A stretch of DNA of 64,000 nt from an uncultured Duncaniella sp. (GCA_910586665.1 CAJUIX010000011.1:32575-96574), one strand, 5' to 3'. Counted from the stretch's first letter, positions 25,522 to 35,133 are shown. The notes: generated from the letters alone by a model not told the origin. Program-made: numbers and translations.

Positions 25522-25553
25522 AAAAGTCCCCTCTGCCGGGGCAGGGGGGACTT
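25522..25553 (-). terminator. Terminator of the pyruvate:ferredoxin oxidoreductase gene
   Basis: AAGTCCCC and GGGGACTT flank a GC-rich stem with a short loop (25524-25553). On the minus strand it is followed by TTTTC. It lies 30 nt after the stop codon. Confidence 0.75.
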
Positions 25554-25584
25554 GGATTATGGGAGTTTGTGTAAGTTTCAGTGC

Positions 25585-28500
25585 TTACTTAACTTCGGGA
25601 GCGGGCTCTACACCCCACTGCTGCTGCGCGAGGCGGCGGTAGTTGTTGTAGCGCCACTGGGCGTTGGCCTTGGCTGCCTCGAAGAGCTCGGCTGCCTCGG
25701 CGGGATACTGCTTCATTACGGAAGCGTAGCGCACCTCGCCCTTGAGGAAGTCGATGAACTTGTCCCACTGCGGCTCCTTGGAGTCGAGTGTGAAGGGGTT
25801 CTTGCCTTCTTCTTCGAGTGCGGGATTGTAGCGCCAGAGGTGCCAGTAGCCACACTCTACAGCCTTCTGCTGCTCTTCCTGTGCGTGACCCATGCCGGTG
25901 CGGATACCGTGGTTGATACAGGGCGAGTAGGCGATGATGAGCGAGGGACCGTCGTAAGCCTCTGCCTCGCGGATTGCCTTGAGGGTCTGGGCATTGTCGG
26001 CACCCATAGCTACCTGTGCGACGTAGACGTAGCCGTAGGTCGATGCGATGAGGCCGAGGTCCTTCTTGCGGATGCGCTTGCCTGAAGCGGCAAACTTGGC
26101 GATTGCGCCGAGCGGGGTAGCCTTTGAAGACTGGCCGCCGGTGTTGGAGTAAACCTCGGTGTCGAGCACGAGCACGTTGACGTTCTTGTTGGAAGCGAGG
26201 ACGTGGTCGAGACCGCCGAAACCGATGTCGTAGGCAGCACCGTCGCCGGCGATAATCCACTGTGAGCGCTTGGCGATGTGCTCCTTGTTGGCGATGATGC
26301 CCTTGCAGATGTCGCAGCCGCAAGCCTCGCAGAGGGGGATGAGCTTCTCGGCAACCTCGGAGGTGACGGCGAAGTCAGTGCGGTTGGCGAGCCACTTGGC
26401 GGCGAGTTCCTTGATTTCCGCGCCGCAGGTGGGGCAGTCGATAGCCTGCTGCATGAGACCGGCGATGCGTGCCTGGAGTTTCTCATGAGCGAGGGTCATA
26501 CCGAGGCCGAATTCAGCGAAGTCCTCGAAGAGCGAGTTGGCCCATGCGATACCCTGGCCCTTGGCGTTGGTGGTGTAGGGGGTTGAGGGCACGGAGCCTG
26601 AGTAGATTGAAGAACAGCCGGTGGCGTTGGCAACGATTTCGTGGTCGCCGTATAGCTGGCTGATGAGTTTGACGTAGGGAGTTTCGCCGCAACCAGAGCA
26701 TGCGCCGGAGAATTCGAAGAGCGGGGTGGCGAACTGTGAGTTCTTGACGTTGCTCTTGATGTCGACGAGGTCCTGCTTGGAGGCTACTTCCTTCACGCAG
26801 TAATCCCATTCCTTCTGCACTTCGAGCTGTGTTTCGAGAGGCTTCATGGCGAGAGCCTTCACGCCCTTCTTGCCGGGACATACAGCGACGCAGTTGCCGC
26901 AGCCGAGACAGTCGAGGACGTCGACGCTCTGGATGAAGGTCATGCCTGCGAACTGCTTGCCGATAGCGGGGATACCTGCCTTGACGGGGAGGTTGGCCAT
27001 CTCGTTGGCGTCGAGGACGAAGGGACGGATAGAGGCGTGGGGGCAGACGTAGGCACACTTGTTACACTGGATACAGTTCTCTTCAATCCACTCGGGGACG
27101 AAGGCTGCCACACCGCGCTTCTCGTAAGCGGCAGTGCCCTGCTCCCAGGTGCCGTCTTCGCGGCCTGCGAAGGCGCTCACCTTGAGGAGGTCGCCGTCCT
27201 GTGCGTTGATGGGGCGGACAACTTCGTTGATGAAGGCGGGATCGTTGTTGGCTGCGGGTGCCTCGGGCTCGAGGTTGCTCCATGCCTTGTCGACGGGGAG
27301 CTGCTTGTATTCGCCGCCGCGGTCAACTGCTGCATAGTTCTTGTCGACCACGTCCTGGCCCTTCTTGCCGTAGCTCTTGACGATGAACTTCTTCATCTGC
27401 TCAACGGCGAGGTCCACGGGGATTACTTCGGTGATGCGGAAGAAGGCGCTCTGGAGGATGGTGTTGGTGCGGTTACCGAGACCGATTTCCTGGGCAATCT
27501 TGGTCGCGTTGATATAGTAGACAGTGATGTCGTTGTCAGCGAAGTACTTCTTAATCTTGTTGGGGAGGTTCTTTGCAAGCTCCTCGCCTTCCCAGATAGT
27601 GTTGAGAAGGAATGTGCCGCCCTTGCGGAGACCGCGGGTCACGTCATACATGTGGAGGTAGGCCTGGACATGGCAAGCGACGAAGTTAGGAGTGGTCACA
27701 AGGTAGGTCGAGCGGATGGGATCGTCGCCGAAGCGGAGGTGCGAGCAGGTGAAGCCGCCTGACTTCTTGGAGTCGTAGGCGAAGTATGCCTGGCAGTACT
27801 TGTTGGTGTTGTCGCCGATGATCTTCACCGAGTTCTTGTTGGCACCTACAGTACCGTCAGCACCGAGGCCGTAGAACTTGGCTTCGAATGTGCCTTCGCC
27901 GCCGAGGGCGATTTCTTCCTTCTGGGGAAGCGATGTGAAGGTGACGTCGTCCACGATGCCGACAGTGAAGTGGTCCTTCGGCATGGGAAGGGCGAGGTTC
28001 TCGAACACTGCGAGAATCTGGGCGGGAGTGGTGTCCTTCGAAGCGAGACCGTAGCGGCCGCCGACGATGACGGGGGCGTTCTCCTGGCCGTAGAAGCAGT
28101 CCTTGACGTCGAGATAGAGAGGCTCGCCGTTTGCGCCCGGCTCCTTGGTGCGGTCAAGCACAGCGATTGTCTTGGCAGTCTTGGGGACTGCTGCAAGGAA
28201 GTGCTTTGCGGAGAAGGGGCGGTAGAGGTGCACGGCTACGAGACCTACCTTCTCGCCCTTGGCGCGGAGATAGTCGATAGCTTCCTGTGCGGCCTGGGTA
28301 ACTGAACCCATAGCGATGATGACGCGCTCTGCCTCGGGATCGCCGTAGTAGTTGAAGAGACCGTACTCACGACCGGTGATACGGGTGATTTCCTTCATGT
28401 AGTTCTCGACGATTTCGGGAACGCGGTTATAATATTCGTTGCAAGCCTCGCGGTGCTGGAAGAAGACGTCGCCGTTCTCAGCCATGCCGCGTGCCACGGG

Positions 28501-29142
28501 CTTGTTGGGGTTGAGTGCGCGTGCGCGGAACTCGGCAAGAGCTTCCTGGTCGATGAGCGGGGCGAGGTCGTTCTGATCCATCTCCTCGATTTTCTGGATT
28601 TCGTGTGAAGTGCGGAATCCGTCGAAGAAGTTGATGAAGGGGACGCGGCTCTTGATGGTTGCGAGGTGTGCGACACCTGCGAGGTCCATCACTTCCTGCA
28701 CGGAACCCTCGGCGAGCATTGCGAAGCCGGTCTGACGGCAGGACATTACGTCCTGGTGGTCGCCGAAAATCGACAGTGCGTGAGAGGCGAGTGTACGGGC
28801 CGAAACATGGAATACGCTGGGGAGGAGCTCGCCGGCGATTTTATACATGTTGGGAATCATGAGCAGGAGGCCCTGCGAAGCAGTGTAGGTGGTAGTGAGT
28901 GCGCCTGCCTGGAGAGAACCGTGAACGGCTCCGGCAGCTCCACCTTCAGATTGCATTTCCTGTACCAGCACGGTTTCGCCAAAGATGTTTTTGCGACCGG
29001 CGGCAGCCCATTCGTCCACATATTCAGCCATAGTTGACGAGGGAGTGATGGGGTAGATAGCTGCTACTTCAGAGAACATGTAGCTCACATGGGCAGCGGC
29101 CTGGTTACCATCACAGGTCAAGAATTTTTTTTCTTTACTCAT
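25585..29142 (-). CDS. nifJ: Pyruvate:ferredoxin (flavodoxin) oxidoreductase
   Basis: 1185 residues, the single-chain form. It converts pyruvate and CoA to acetyl-CoA and CO2, reducing ferredoxin or flavodoxin, a central step of anaerobic fermentation. Domains in order: N-terminal pyrimidine-binding domain (from MFSEVAAIYPITPSS), transketolase C-like domain, gamma-like domain (about 415-610), two [4Fe-4S] motifs CIQCNKCAYVCP (about 684) and CLGCGNCVAVCP (about 744), a third cluster-type CSGCGETPY, and the C-terminal thiamine-diphosphate domain with GDGAAYDIGFGGLDHVLAS and TEVYSNTGGQSSKATP. All expected cysteines are visible. It is a single gene with its own promoter and terminator. Codon use looks strongly biased, fitting high expression. 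Confidence 0.97.
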   Translation of the reverse strand: MSKEKKFLTCDGNQAAAHVSYMFSEVAAIYPITPSSTMAEYVDEWAAAGRKNIFGETVLVQEMQSEGGAAGAVHGSLQAGALTTTYTASQGLLLMIPNMYKIAGELLPSVFHVSARTLASHALSIFGDHQDVMSCRQTGFAMLAEGSVQEVMDLAGVAHLATIKSRVPFINFFDGFRTSHEIQKIEEMDQNDLAPLIDQEALAEFRARALNPNKPVARGMAENGDVFFQHREACNEYYNRVPEIVENYMKEITRITGREYGLFNYYGDPEAERVIIAMGSVTQAAQEAIDYLRAKGEKVGLVAVHLYRPFSAKHFLAAVPKTAKTIAVLDRTKEPGANGEPLYLDVKDCFYGQENAPVIVGGRYGLASKDTTPAQILAVFENLALPMPKDHFTVGIVDDVTFTSLPQKEEIALGGEGTFEAKFYGLGADGTVGANKNSVKIIGDNTNKYCQAYFAYDSKKSGGFTCSHLRFGDDPIRSTYLVTTPNFVACHVQAYLHMYDVTRGLRKGGTFLLNTIWEGEELAKNLPNKIKKYFADNDITVYYINATKIAQEIGLGNRTNTILQSAFFRITEVIPVDLAVEQMKKFIVKSYGKKGQDVVDKNYAAVDRGGEYKQLPVDKAWSNLEPEAPAANNDPAFINEVVRPINAQDGDLLKVSAFAGREDGTWEQGTAAYEKRGVAAFVPEWIEENCIQCNKCAYVCPHASIRPFVLDANEMANLPVKAGIPAIGKQFAGMTFIQSVDVLDCLGCGNCVAVCPGKKGVKALAMKPLETQLEVQKEWDYCVKEVASKQDLVDIKSNVKNSQFATPLFEFSGACSGCGETPYVKLISQLYGDHEIVANATGCSSIYSGSVPSTPYTTNAKGQGIAWANSLFEDFAEFGLGMTLAHEKLQARIAGLMQQAIDCPTCGAEIKELAAKWLANRTDFAVTSEVAEKLIPLCEACGCDICKGIIANKEHIAKRSQWIIAGDGAAYDIGFGGLDHVLASNKNVNVLVLDTEVYSNTGGQSSKATPLGAIAKFAASGKRIRKKDLGLIASTYGYVYVAQVAMGADNAQTLKAIREAEAYDGPSLIIAYSPCINHGIRTGMGHAQEEQQKAVECGYWHLWRYNPALEEEGKNPFTLDSKEPQWDKFIDFLKGEVRYASVMKQYPAEAAELFEAAKANAQWRYNNYRRLAQQQWGVEPAPEVK

Positions 29143-29209
29143 AGTGGTTTTGGTAATCTATTTAAAGAATTGATATTGAGTTTTCAATGGTATCCTCCAA
29201 TTGTACCCG

Positions 29210-29217
29210 CAAAGATA
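29210..29217 (-). promoter_or_regulatory. -7 element for the oxidoreductase gene
   Basis: TATCTTTG (minus strand, 29210-29217) matches TAnnTTTG and gives a leader of about 60 nt containing GGAGG. No TTG stands at the ideal -33 position; a T-rich tract does. Confidence 0.65.
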
Positions 29218-29273
29218 CAAAAAACTTTTTCAAAAAAATCATTGCGAGTGCGAAAAAAGCCTAATAAGCGCCC

Positions 29274-30284
29274 TTATTTTCTGGGATGGGCGAGCATGTA
29301 TTGGGCAATCTGCACGGCATTGAGCGCGGCGCCTTTCTTAATCTGGTCGCCGACGAGCCAGAATGTAAGTCCGTTGGGGTTGGCGATGTCCTTGCGCAGG
29401 CGTCCGGCATAGACGGGGTCCTTGCCGGCTGCGTCGAGGGGCATTGGATACTTCTTGGCGGCCGGCTCGTCGACCACCACGAGTCCCTCGGCGTGCTCGA
29501 AGGCCTTGCGTGCGGCCTCGACGCTCACAGGCTCCTCTGTCTCTACCCATACGGCCTCGCTGTGGGCGCGCATGACGGGGACGCGGATACAGGTGGCGCT
29601 CACCTCCAGCCCGGGGGCGTGCATGATTTTCTTGGTCTCGTTATACATCTTCATTTCCTCCTTGGTGTAGTCGTTGTCAAGGAATACGTCGATGTGGGGG
29701 ATGAGGTTGTAGGCAAGCTGGTAGGCAAATTTTTCGACTGTCGGCTCCTTGCCCTCGGCAAGCTCCGCATACTGCTTCTCAAGCTCGGCCATAGCTACGG
29801 CTCCGGCGCCTGAGGCGGCCTGGTAGGTGGCCACATGGACGCGCCTGATGGGGGAGATGTCGTTGATGGGCTTCAGGGCCACGACCATTATCGCCGTGGT
29901 GCAGTTGGGGTTGGCGATGATGCCGCGGGGGGTGTCGAAGGCGTCCTCGCCGTTGACCTCGGGGACCACGAGGGGCACATCCTTGTCCATGCGGAAGGCG
30001 CTGGAGTTGTCAATCATGATGGCGCCATGCTTGGTGATGGTCTCGGCGAACTCGCGCGACACACCGGCACCCGCCGACACGAAGGCGAAGTCCACGCCCT
30101 TGAAATCGTCATTGTGCTGCAGGAGCTTGACGCTGTAGTCCTTCCCGCGGAATGTGTAAGTCTTACCCGCGCTGCGCTCCGAACCGAAGAGCAGAAGTTC
30201 GTCGATAGGAAAGTTTTGTTCGTCAAGGACACGGAGGAATTCCTGGCCTACGGCGCCACTGACGCCTACAATTGCTACTTTCAT
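29274..30284 (-). CDS. asd: Aspartate-semialdehyde dehydrogenase
   Basis: 336 residues, full length. It reduces aspartyl phosphate to aspartate semialdehyde with NADPH, the branch point to lysine/diaminopimelate, threonine and methionine. The nucleotide-binding VGVSGAVGQEFLRVL opening, IDNSSAFRMDKDVPLVVPEVN, the catalytic cysteine 128 in NPNCTT, TYQAASGAGAVAMAEL and the IRVPVMRAHSEAV segment with the active histidine are present. It lies 63 nt after the acyl-CoA synthetase gene on the minus strand and may be co-transcribed. It supplies the pathway of dapB at 13.4 kb, although the two genes are not adjacent. Confidence 0.97.
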   Translation of the reverse strand: MKVAIVGVSGAVGQEFLRVLDEQNFPIDELLLFGSERSAGKTYTFRGKDYSVKLLQHNDDFKGVDFAFVSAGAGVSREFAETITKHGAIMIDNSSAFRMDKDVPLVVPEVNGEDAFDTPRGIIANPNCTTAIMVVALKPINDISPIRRVHVATYQAASGAGAVAMAELEKQYAELAEGKEPTVEKFAYQLAYNLIPHIDVFLDNDYTKEEMKMYNETKKIMHAPGLEVSATCIRVPVMRAHSEAVWVETEEPVSVEAARKAFEHAEGLVVVDEPAAKKYPMPLDAAGKDPVYAGRLRKDIANPNGLTFWLVGDQIKKGAALNAVQIAQYMLAHPRK

Positions 30285-30347
30285 ACTTGTGTACTGTTTG
30301 TTTTATTATGTTGAATTATTTGTTTCGTTTGGTGCCGGGTGGTGGGC

Positions 30348-32159
30348 CTACTGCTCATACATGGCGTCGATTTCCTTGGCATAGATGCGGTTGATGGCGT
30401 GGCGCTTGACCTTTAGGGTATTGGTCAGCTCGCCGTTCTCCATGCTGAAGGGGGCGGGGAGTATGGTGAAGCGCTTGACGCGCTCGTAGGATGCGAGCCC
30501 TTTCTGCTTCTCCTCGATGCGGTCGGTCAGCAGTTCGACGACGCGGCGGTTGCCGACGAGTTCCTTCATCGAGTGATAGGAGATGCGCTCGCGGGCGGCG
30601 AAATCTTTCAGTGCCGTGTAGTCGGGGACGATGAGGGCGGAGACATACTTGCGCCTGTCGCCGATAATGGCAATCTGGTCGATGTATTTGTCCTCCCCGA
30701 GCAGGGTCTCGATGGCCTGGGGGGCGATATACTTGCCGTTGGAGGTCTTGAAGAGGTCCTTGATGCGGTCGGTGAGGAAGAGGGCGCCCTTCTCGTCGAT
30801 ATAGCCGGCATCACCCGTGCGGAACCATCCGTCCTCCGTGAAGGCTTCCTTCGTGGCTTCGGGTTTGTTGTAGTAACCGCGCATGACCATCGGGCTTTTG
30901 ACGAGGACCTCGTTGTCCTTGCCGATGCGCAGCTCCACGAAGGGGATAGGTGTGCCGACAGAGCCTATTTCCCAGCCGGTCTGCGGGAAGCAGGTGACCG
31001 TGGCGGTGGTCTCGGAGAGTCCGTAGCCGACCACTATGTCTATGCCGCAGGTGTGGAAGAATTCTACAATCTTCGGCGACACCGGCGCTCCGGCTGTCGG
31101 GAAGATATTGGCGTTGTCGATGCCTATGGCGTGGCGCAGGAGTGCGAACACTTTGGCGTTGAAAAATTTGTAGCGTGTCTCGAGCCACCAGGGAGCCTTG
31201 CGCCCTATGCGGGCGTAGTCGATGTTGCGCCGGCGTCCGACTTTGAGTGCCATGTTGACGAGCATCCGCATGGCGGGGTTCATGGAGGCTATCTTTTCGT
31301 TGACAGCCGTGTAGACCTTCTCCCAGAAGCGCGGGACGGCACACATGCACGTCGGTCTCACCTGCTGTATGGTCTCCTGGATGAGGTGGGGGTCACGGTT
31401 GACGGCAATCTTGATGCCCTTGACGAGGCAGAAGTATGTCCATCCCTTCTCGAAGATGTGGCTGAGGGGGAGGAAGGCCATAGATACGTCCTCCTCGCTG
31501 ACCATCGTGAGCCTCCTGAGGTGGCTCTCCATAGCGGCGTCATAGTTGGCGTGGGTGAGGATTGCCCCCTTGGGTTCGCCGGTGGTGCCGGAGGTGTAGA
31601 CGAGGGTGGCTATGTCGTCAGGCCTGGCCTCGGCGCTTCGCCTGCTGACCTCGGCCCTGGTCTTGTTGGAGGCCTCGGCCCCGAGTTTCATGAAGTCGGT
31701 CCACAGCATTGCCTCCGTGCGCTCTCCATCCTCGAATTCGATAGGCTTGATGACCACTATGTGTTTGAGCGAGGGGCAGAGGGGCATAGCTTCGCGGGCT
31801 ATGCGGTACTGCGTGGTGTTGCCGACGAAGAGCAGCGGGCAGGAGGCGTCGTTGATTATGTAGACGAGCTGTTCGAGCGAGCTTGTCGCATAGATTGATA
31901 CGGAGACTGCGCGGTTGAGAAAACAGGCGTAATCCGTGACGAGGTTTTCAGGCCTGTTGGCCGAGAATGTTGCCACATTGTCGGTTTCCTTTATTCCGAG
32001 CGCGGCCATAGCTGCCGCCGCCGTGTCGACATCGGCTGCAAACCTATCCCATGCGATGTCGTGCCATTTTCCTTCTGCATCCGGCGCGCTCAGGGCGGCG
32101 CGGGTTCCGTAGCGTTTGGCCTGACGCGCGATCAGGCCCGTGAGTATATTTGTTTCCAT
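30348..32159 (-). CDS. Long-chain acyl-CoA synthetase (AMP-binding)
   Basis: 603 residues from the ATG at 32157-32159. The frame is open to 32264, but a promoter -7 element lies between, so the upstream ATG is rejected. It activates fatty acids to acyl-CoA through an acyl-adenylate. Motifs are VYTSGTTGEPKG (ATP binding), GYGLSETTATVT, GWFRTGDAGYIDEKGALFLTDRIKDLFKTSNGKYIAP with the hinge and the catalytic lysine region. No membrane helix is evident, so it would be peripheral at the inner membrane. It is a bacterial long-chain type often annotated FadD; Bacteroidota typically lack full beta-oxidation, so it more likely feeds host fatty acids into lipids. That last point is inference. Confidence 0.92.
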   Translation of the reverse strand: METNILTGLIARQAKRYGTRAALSAPDAEGKWHDIAWDRFAADVDTAAAAMAALGIKETDNVATFSANRPENLVTDYACFLNRAVSVSIYATSSLEQLVYIINDASCPLLFVGNTTQYRIAREAMPLCPSLKHIVVIKPIEFEDGERTEAMLWTDFMKLGAEASNKTRAEVSRRSAEARPDDIATLVYTSGTTGEPKGAILTHANYDAAMESHLRRLTMVSEEDVSMAFLPLSHIFEKGWTYFCLVKGIKIAVNRDPHLIQETIQQVRPTCMCAVPRFWEKVYTAVNEKIASMNPAMRMLVNMALKVGRRRNIDYARIGRKAPWWLETRYKFFNAKVFALLRHAIGIDNANIFPTAGAPVSPKIVEFFHTCGIDIVVGYGLSETTATVTCFPQTGWEIGSVGTPIPFVELRIGKDNEVLVKSPMVMRGYYNKPEATKEAFTEDGWFRTGDAGYIDEKGALFLTDRIKDLFKTSNGKYIAPQAIETLLGEDKYIDQIAIIGDRRKYVSALIVPDYTALKDFAARERISYHSMKELVGNRRVVELLTDRIEEKQKGLASYERVKRFTILPAPFSMENGELTNTLKVKRHAINRIYAKEIDAMYEQ

Positions 32160-32180
32160 GAGTCGGGCTACTTTGGGCTG

Positions 32181-32188
32181 CAAAGTTA
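32181..32188 (-). promoter_or_regulatory. -7 element for the acyl-CoA synthetase gene
   Basis: TAACTTTG (minus strand) matches TAnnTTTG. The start would leave a leader of about 15 nt. No clear -33 TTG is present. Confidence 0.6.
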
Positions 32189-32388
32189 ACCAAAAAATTT
32201 GATAGCGGCTTATCATAGAGGTATAAAACATGGATTTAGAGGGAAATTCGGGCCGTTTCTGCATTTTTGCAGGCTCATATTTTCGACTCTTGGGGAATTT
32301 TAGTAATTTTACCGATTAATTTGAGGACAATAGGCTCTTGTGTTTACAAACAGACCTTTGGGCCGTTTTTTCATTCTAAAAACAAGCA

Positions 32389-33480
32389 ATGGAACAAGAT
32401 AAAAAAATACGGGTCGGAATCACCCACGGTGATGTCAACGGTATCGGTTACGAGGTGCTTCTCAAGGCCCTCGGCGACACCCGCATCACCGAGCTATGCA
32501 CCCCTGTGATCTATGGCTCGGCCAAGATTGCGGCCTTCTACCGCAAGGGCATAGAGCTGCCGGATTTCAAACTCTTCCAGATTGACAGCGCCGACAGGGC
32601 TGCTGCCGACCAGGTCAATATCATTAACGTCGTCGGCGAGGACTGCAAGGTGGAGCCGGGTCAGGCCACCGCTTCAGCCGGCAAGGCTGCCCTTACCGCC
32701 CTCGAGCGCGCCACGGCCGACCTCCGCGAGGGGCTGATTGACGTCCTCGTCACAGCGCCTATCAACAAGCAGACCATCCACAGCGAGGAGTTTGACTTCC
32801 CCGGCCACACGGAGTATCTCCAGGAGAAGGTGGGCGAGGGGCAGACTGCCATGATGATAATGTGTGCCGAAGGGCTGCGCGTCGCGCTCGTGACCATCCA
32901 CGAACCGGTGGGCAAAATCACCGAGGTGCTCAACTCGAAGCTCGTCACGGACCGCATCATCGCGCTCAACCGCTCACTCGTCGAGGACTTTGGCATCCAC
33001 GGCCCGCGCATAGCGGTGCTCGCGCTCAATCCACATGCGGGCGACGCCGGCGTCATCGGCTCGGAGGAGACCGACATCATCTCGCCTGCCATCGCCGAGG
33101 CCTCGAAGCGCAAGGTACTCGCTTTCGGACCCTATCCGGCCGACGGATTCTTCGGAAGCGGCGCCTATAAGAAGTTTGACGGCATCCTGGCCATGTATCA
33201 CGACCAGGGTCTAATCCCCTTCAAGTTGCTCGCGTCGGAAAACGGTGTGAACTTCACCGCCGGTCTCCCATACGTCCGCACCTCCCCCGACCACGGCACG
33301 GCCTACGACATCGCCGGCCAGGGTAAGGCCGACGGACAGTCGATGCGCGAGGCTATCTATGCCGCTATCGACATCTATCGCAACCGCCGCCGCGAGGCTG
33401 AGGCCACCGCCAATCCCCTGCGTCGGCAGAATTACGACAAGGGCAGCGACAAGCTCCCTGTCGAAAAGGAAAAAGCCTGA
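32389..33480 (+). CDS. pdxA: 4-hydroxythreonine-4-phosphate dehydrogenase
   Basis: 363 residues. It oxidises 4-phosphohydroxythreonine in pyridoxal phosphate synthesis. Family segments are GDVNGIGYEV (the usual GDPNGIGPE opening with a V for P), TAPINKQTIH, FPGHTEYLQ, IHEPVGKITEVL, NPHAGDAGVIGSEE with metal-binding histidine, and YHDQGLIPFKLL with the second histidine. The metal histidines are intact. It is divergent from the acyl-CoA synthetase across a 229-nt AT-rich gap and is the first gene of the long plus-strand run to 39.5 kb; 25 nt separate it from the nucleotidyltransferase gene. Co-transcription with the lipid genes is possible but may be incidental. Confidence 0.96.
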   Translation: MEQDKKIRVGITHGDVNGIGYEVLLKALGDTRITELCTPVIYGSAKIAAFYRKGIELPDFKLFQIDSADRAAADQVNIINVVGEDCKVEPGQATASAGKAALTALERATADLREGLIDVLVTAPINKQTIHSEEFDFPGHTEYLQEKVGEGQTAMMIMCAEGLRVALVTIHEPVGKITEVLNSKLVTDRIIALNRSLVEDFGIHGPRIAVLALNPHAGDAGVIGSEETDIISPAIAEASKRKVLAFGPYPADGFFGSGAYKKFDGILAMYHDQGLIPFKLLASENGVNFTAGLPYVRTSPDHGTAYDIAGQGKADGQSMREAIYAAIDIYRNRRREAEATANPLRRQNYDKGSDKLPVEKEKA

Positions 33481-33505
33481 TTCTAACCCCGGGAAAGCTC
33501 ATCGT

Positions 33506-34234
33506 ATGGACTATGCAATCATCGCTGCCGGACAAGGCTCGCGGCTGAGCGGGGATGGGGAGGCTCTTCCCAAGCCCCTCGTGCGCCTCGGCGACGAGCC
33601 TATGATAGGGCGCCTCGTCGGGATTCTCGCGTCGGCGGATGCCGGGAGGATAAGTGTGATTGTCAACGAGCAGATGGCCGACGTCGCCTCCTGTCTCGAA
33701 GCGCTCTCCGTCCGCTTCCCGCTCGATGTGACTATAAAGAGCACCGGCGGGTCGATGGAGAGTTTCTACGAGCTTTCAAAGAGTATGGATCCGGCGAAAG
33801 ACTTCTGTTTGATGACGGTCGATACCGTCTTTGACCCCGCGGAGTTCCGCTGCTTCATCGAGGAGTTCGAGGCCGACGACAGCGCCGACGGCTATATGGC
33901 TGTGACTGACTATGTGGCCGATGAGAAGCCCCTTTATGTCGGTGTGACCCCCGGATATGAGATTCTCGGCTTCCTCGACAGCCCTGTGCCGGGGGTGCGC
34001 TACGTCTCCGGGGGCATCTACGCCCTGCGCCCCTCCGCCCTCGCCATCCTCGCTGACTGCCACGAGGCGGGACTCAGCAGGATGCGTGACTTCCAGCGCG
34101 CCCTCGTGGCCGCCGGGATGAGGCTAAAGGCATGGCCCTTCTCAAAGATTATAGATGTGGACCATGTCGGCGACCTCGAGGACGCCCGACGATTCCTGGA
34201 GGATATAAAAAATGAAACACAGTGTCACTTTTGA
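33506..34234 (+). CDS. Nucleotidyltransferase for a sugar- or alcohol-phosphate (GlmU/MobA-like fold)
   Basis: 242 residues from the ATG at 33506-33508; the frame is open further 5' but that part overlaps pdxA. The signature AAGQGSRL...LPKPLV (residues 7-25) is the NTP-binding loop of sugar nucleotidyltransferases, and the MTVDTVFDP aspartate near 106 would bind the metal. It should transfer NMP from an NTP to a phosphorylated small molecule, giving a CDP-, UDP- or GDP-activated group. With two CDP-alcohol phosphatidyltransferases downstream, an alcohol phosphate such as inositol phosphate is a reasonable guess, not shown. It lies 32 nt before the ATP-grasp gene. Confidence 0.78.
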   Translation: MDYAIIAAGQGSRLSGDGEALPKPLVRLGDEPMIGRLVGILASADAGRISVIVNEQMADVASCLEALSVRFPLDVTIKSTGGSMESFYELSKSMDPAKDFCLMTVDTVFDPAEFRCFIEEFEADDSADGYMAVTDYVADEKPLYVGVTPGYEILGFLDSPVPGVRYVSGGIYALRPSALAILADCHEAGLSRMRDFQRALVAAGMRLKAWPFSKIIDVDHVGDLEDARRFLEDIKNETQCHF

Positions 34235-34266
34235 CCTTAACCGATAATATTATATAAAGCTAAGAC

Positions 34267-35133
34267 ATGGCTGACATAAAGATAGCCGGAATAATGAGGG
34301 CAGGCGTCTTCTCCCCGAACCATATCGGGAACGATGCCGCGATTCTCAACCTCACTGCCGAGCAGCTGCGAAAGCGTGGCTGCGAGGTCAGGATATATAA
34401 TGAGGAGCAACTGTCCGGGGGCGCCGTGAACGAGGACATTATTATAAATATGTGTCGCCACCACCGCTCCTTCCCCGTGCTCCAGCAGAGGGAGGATGAG
34501 GGCGCCCTGGTCATAAACTCGGGCTACGGTGTGGAGAACTGCACCCGCGAGCGCCTGACGCGCATACTCATCGGGAGCAATATCCCCACGCCCGAAAGCA
34601 TAATGGTCAACACCAACGAGACCGTCATCGAGCGCATGAAGCAGCTCGGCATGACAAAGTCATGGGTCAAGCGCGGCGACTTCCACACCATGCACAAGGA
34701 GGATGTCACCTTTGTCCGCCACCCCGAGGAGGCGCAGGAGGTGCTCCAGGAGTATTTCCTCCGCGGCATCAAGCGTGCCGTGGTCAGCCGCCACGTCGAG
34801 GGGGAGCTGCTGAAGTTCTACGGTGTCTACGGCACCCCCTGGTTCTACTGCTTCTACCACCACGGCTCGCGCGACAAGCAGGCTATGGACACGGACAAGC
34901 CCTCCTTTGACCACGAGGAGTTCAAGGCCGTCTGCAACCGTGCCGCCGAGGCGCTCGACATAAAAATCTATGGCGGCGACGCCATCATCCTCCCCGACGG
35001 CTCATATTCAATCATTGACTTCAACGACTGGCCCAGCTTCGCGCCCTGCCGCGTCGAGGCTTCGGGGGTGATTGCCCGAATGATTCTCTCCGAAATCAAG
35101 AAACATAACGCATCAAAAACCGCCAAGAGATGA
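34267..35133 (+). CDS. ATP-grasp enzyme of unknown substrate
   Basis: 288 residues with no signal peptide or membrane helix. The ATP-grasp fold is indicated by the arrangement of an N-terminal alpha/beta domain (YGVENCTRERLTRIL, MTKSWVKRGDFHTM, with a lysine for ATP), a KRAVVSRHVEGELLKFYGV strand-turn, and the C-terminal metal/ATP segment IIDFNDWPSFAPCR, where Asp and Asn bind Mg2+. Such enzymes join a carboxylate to an amine or phosphorylate an alcohol. The D-x-N-x-x-P-S ending recalls inositol-phosphate kinases of ATP-grasp type, as well as RimK-like ligases, so the reaction is open. It overlaps the PgpA gene by 4 nt (ATGA), so it belongs to this lipid operon. Confidence 0.72.
   Translation: MADIKIAGIMRAGVFSPNHIGNDAAILNLTAEQLRKRGCEVRIYNEEQLSGGAVNEDIIINMCRHHRSFPVLQQREDEGALVINSGYGVENCTRERLTRILIGSNIPTPESIMVNTNETVIERMKQLGMTKSWVKRGDFHTMHKEDVTFVRHPEEAQEVLQEYFLRGIKRAVVSRHVEGELLKFYGVYGTPWFYCFYHHGSRDKQAMDTDKPSFDHEEFKAVCNRAAEALDIKIYGGDAIILPDGSYSIIDFNDWPSFAPCRVEASGVIARMILSEIKKHNASKTAKR

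Noticed and set aside
30573..31898. Plus-strand 441-codon frame opposite the acyl-CoA synthetase
   Set aside because: Antisense to a gene with all adenylate-forming motifs; long only because of GC-rich third positions.
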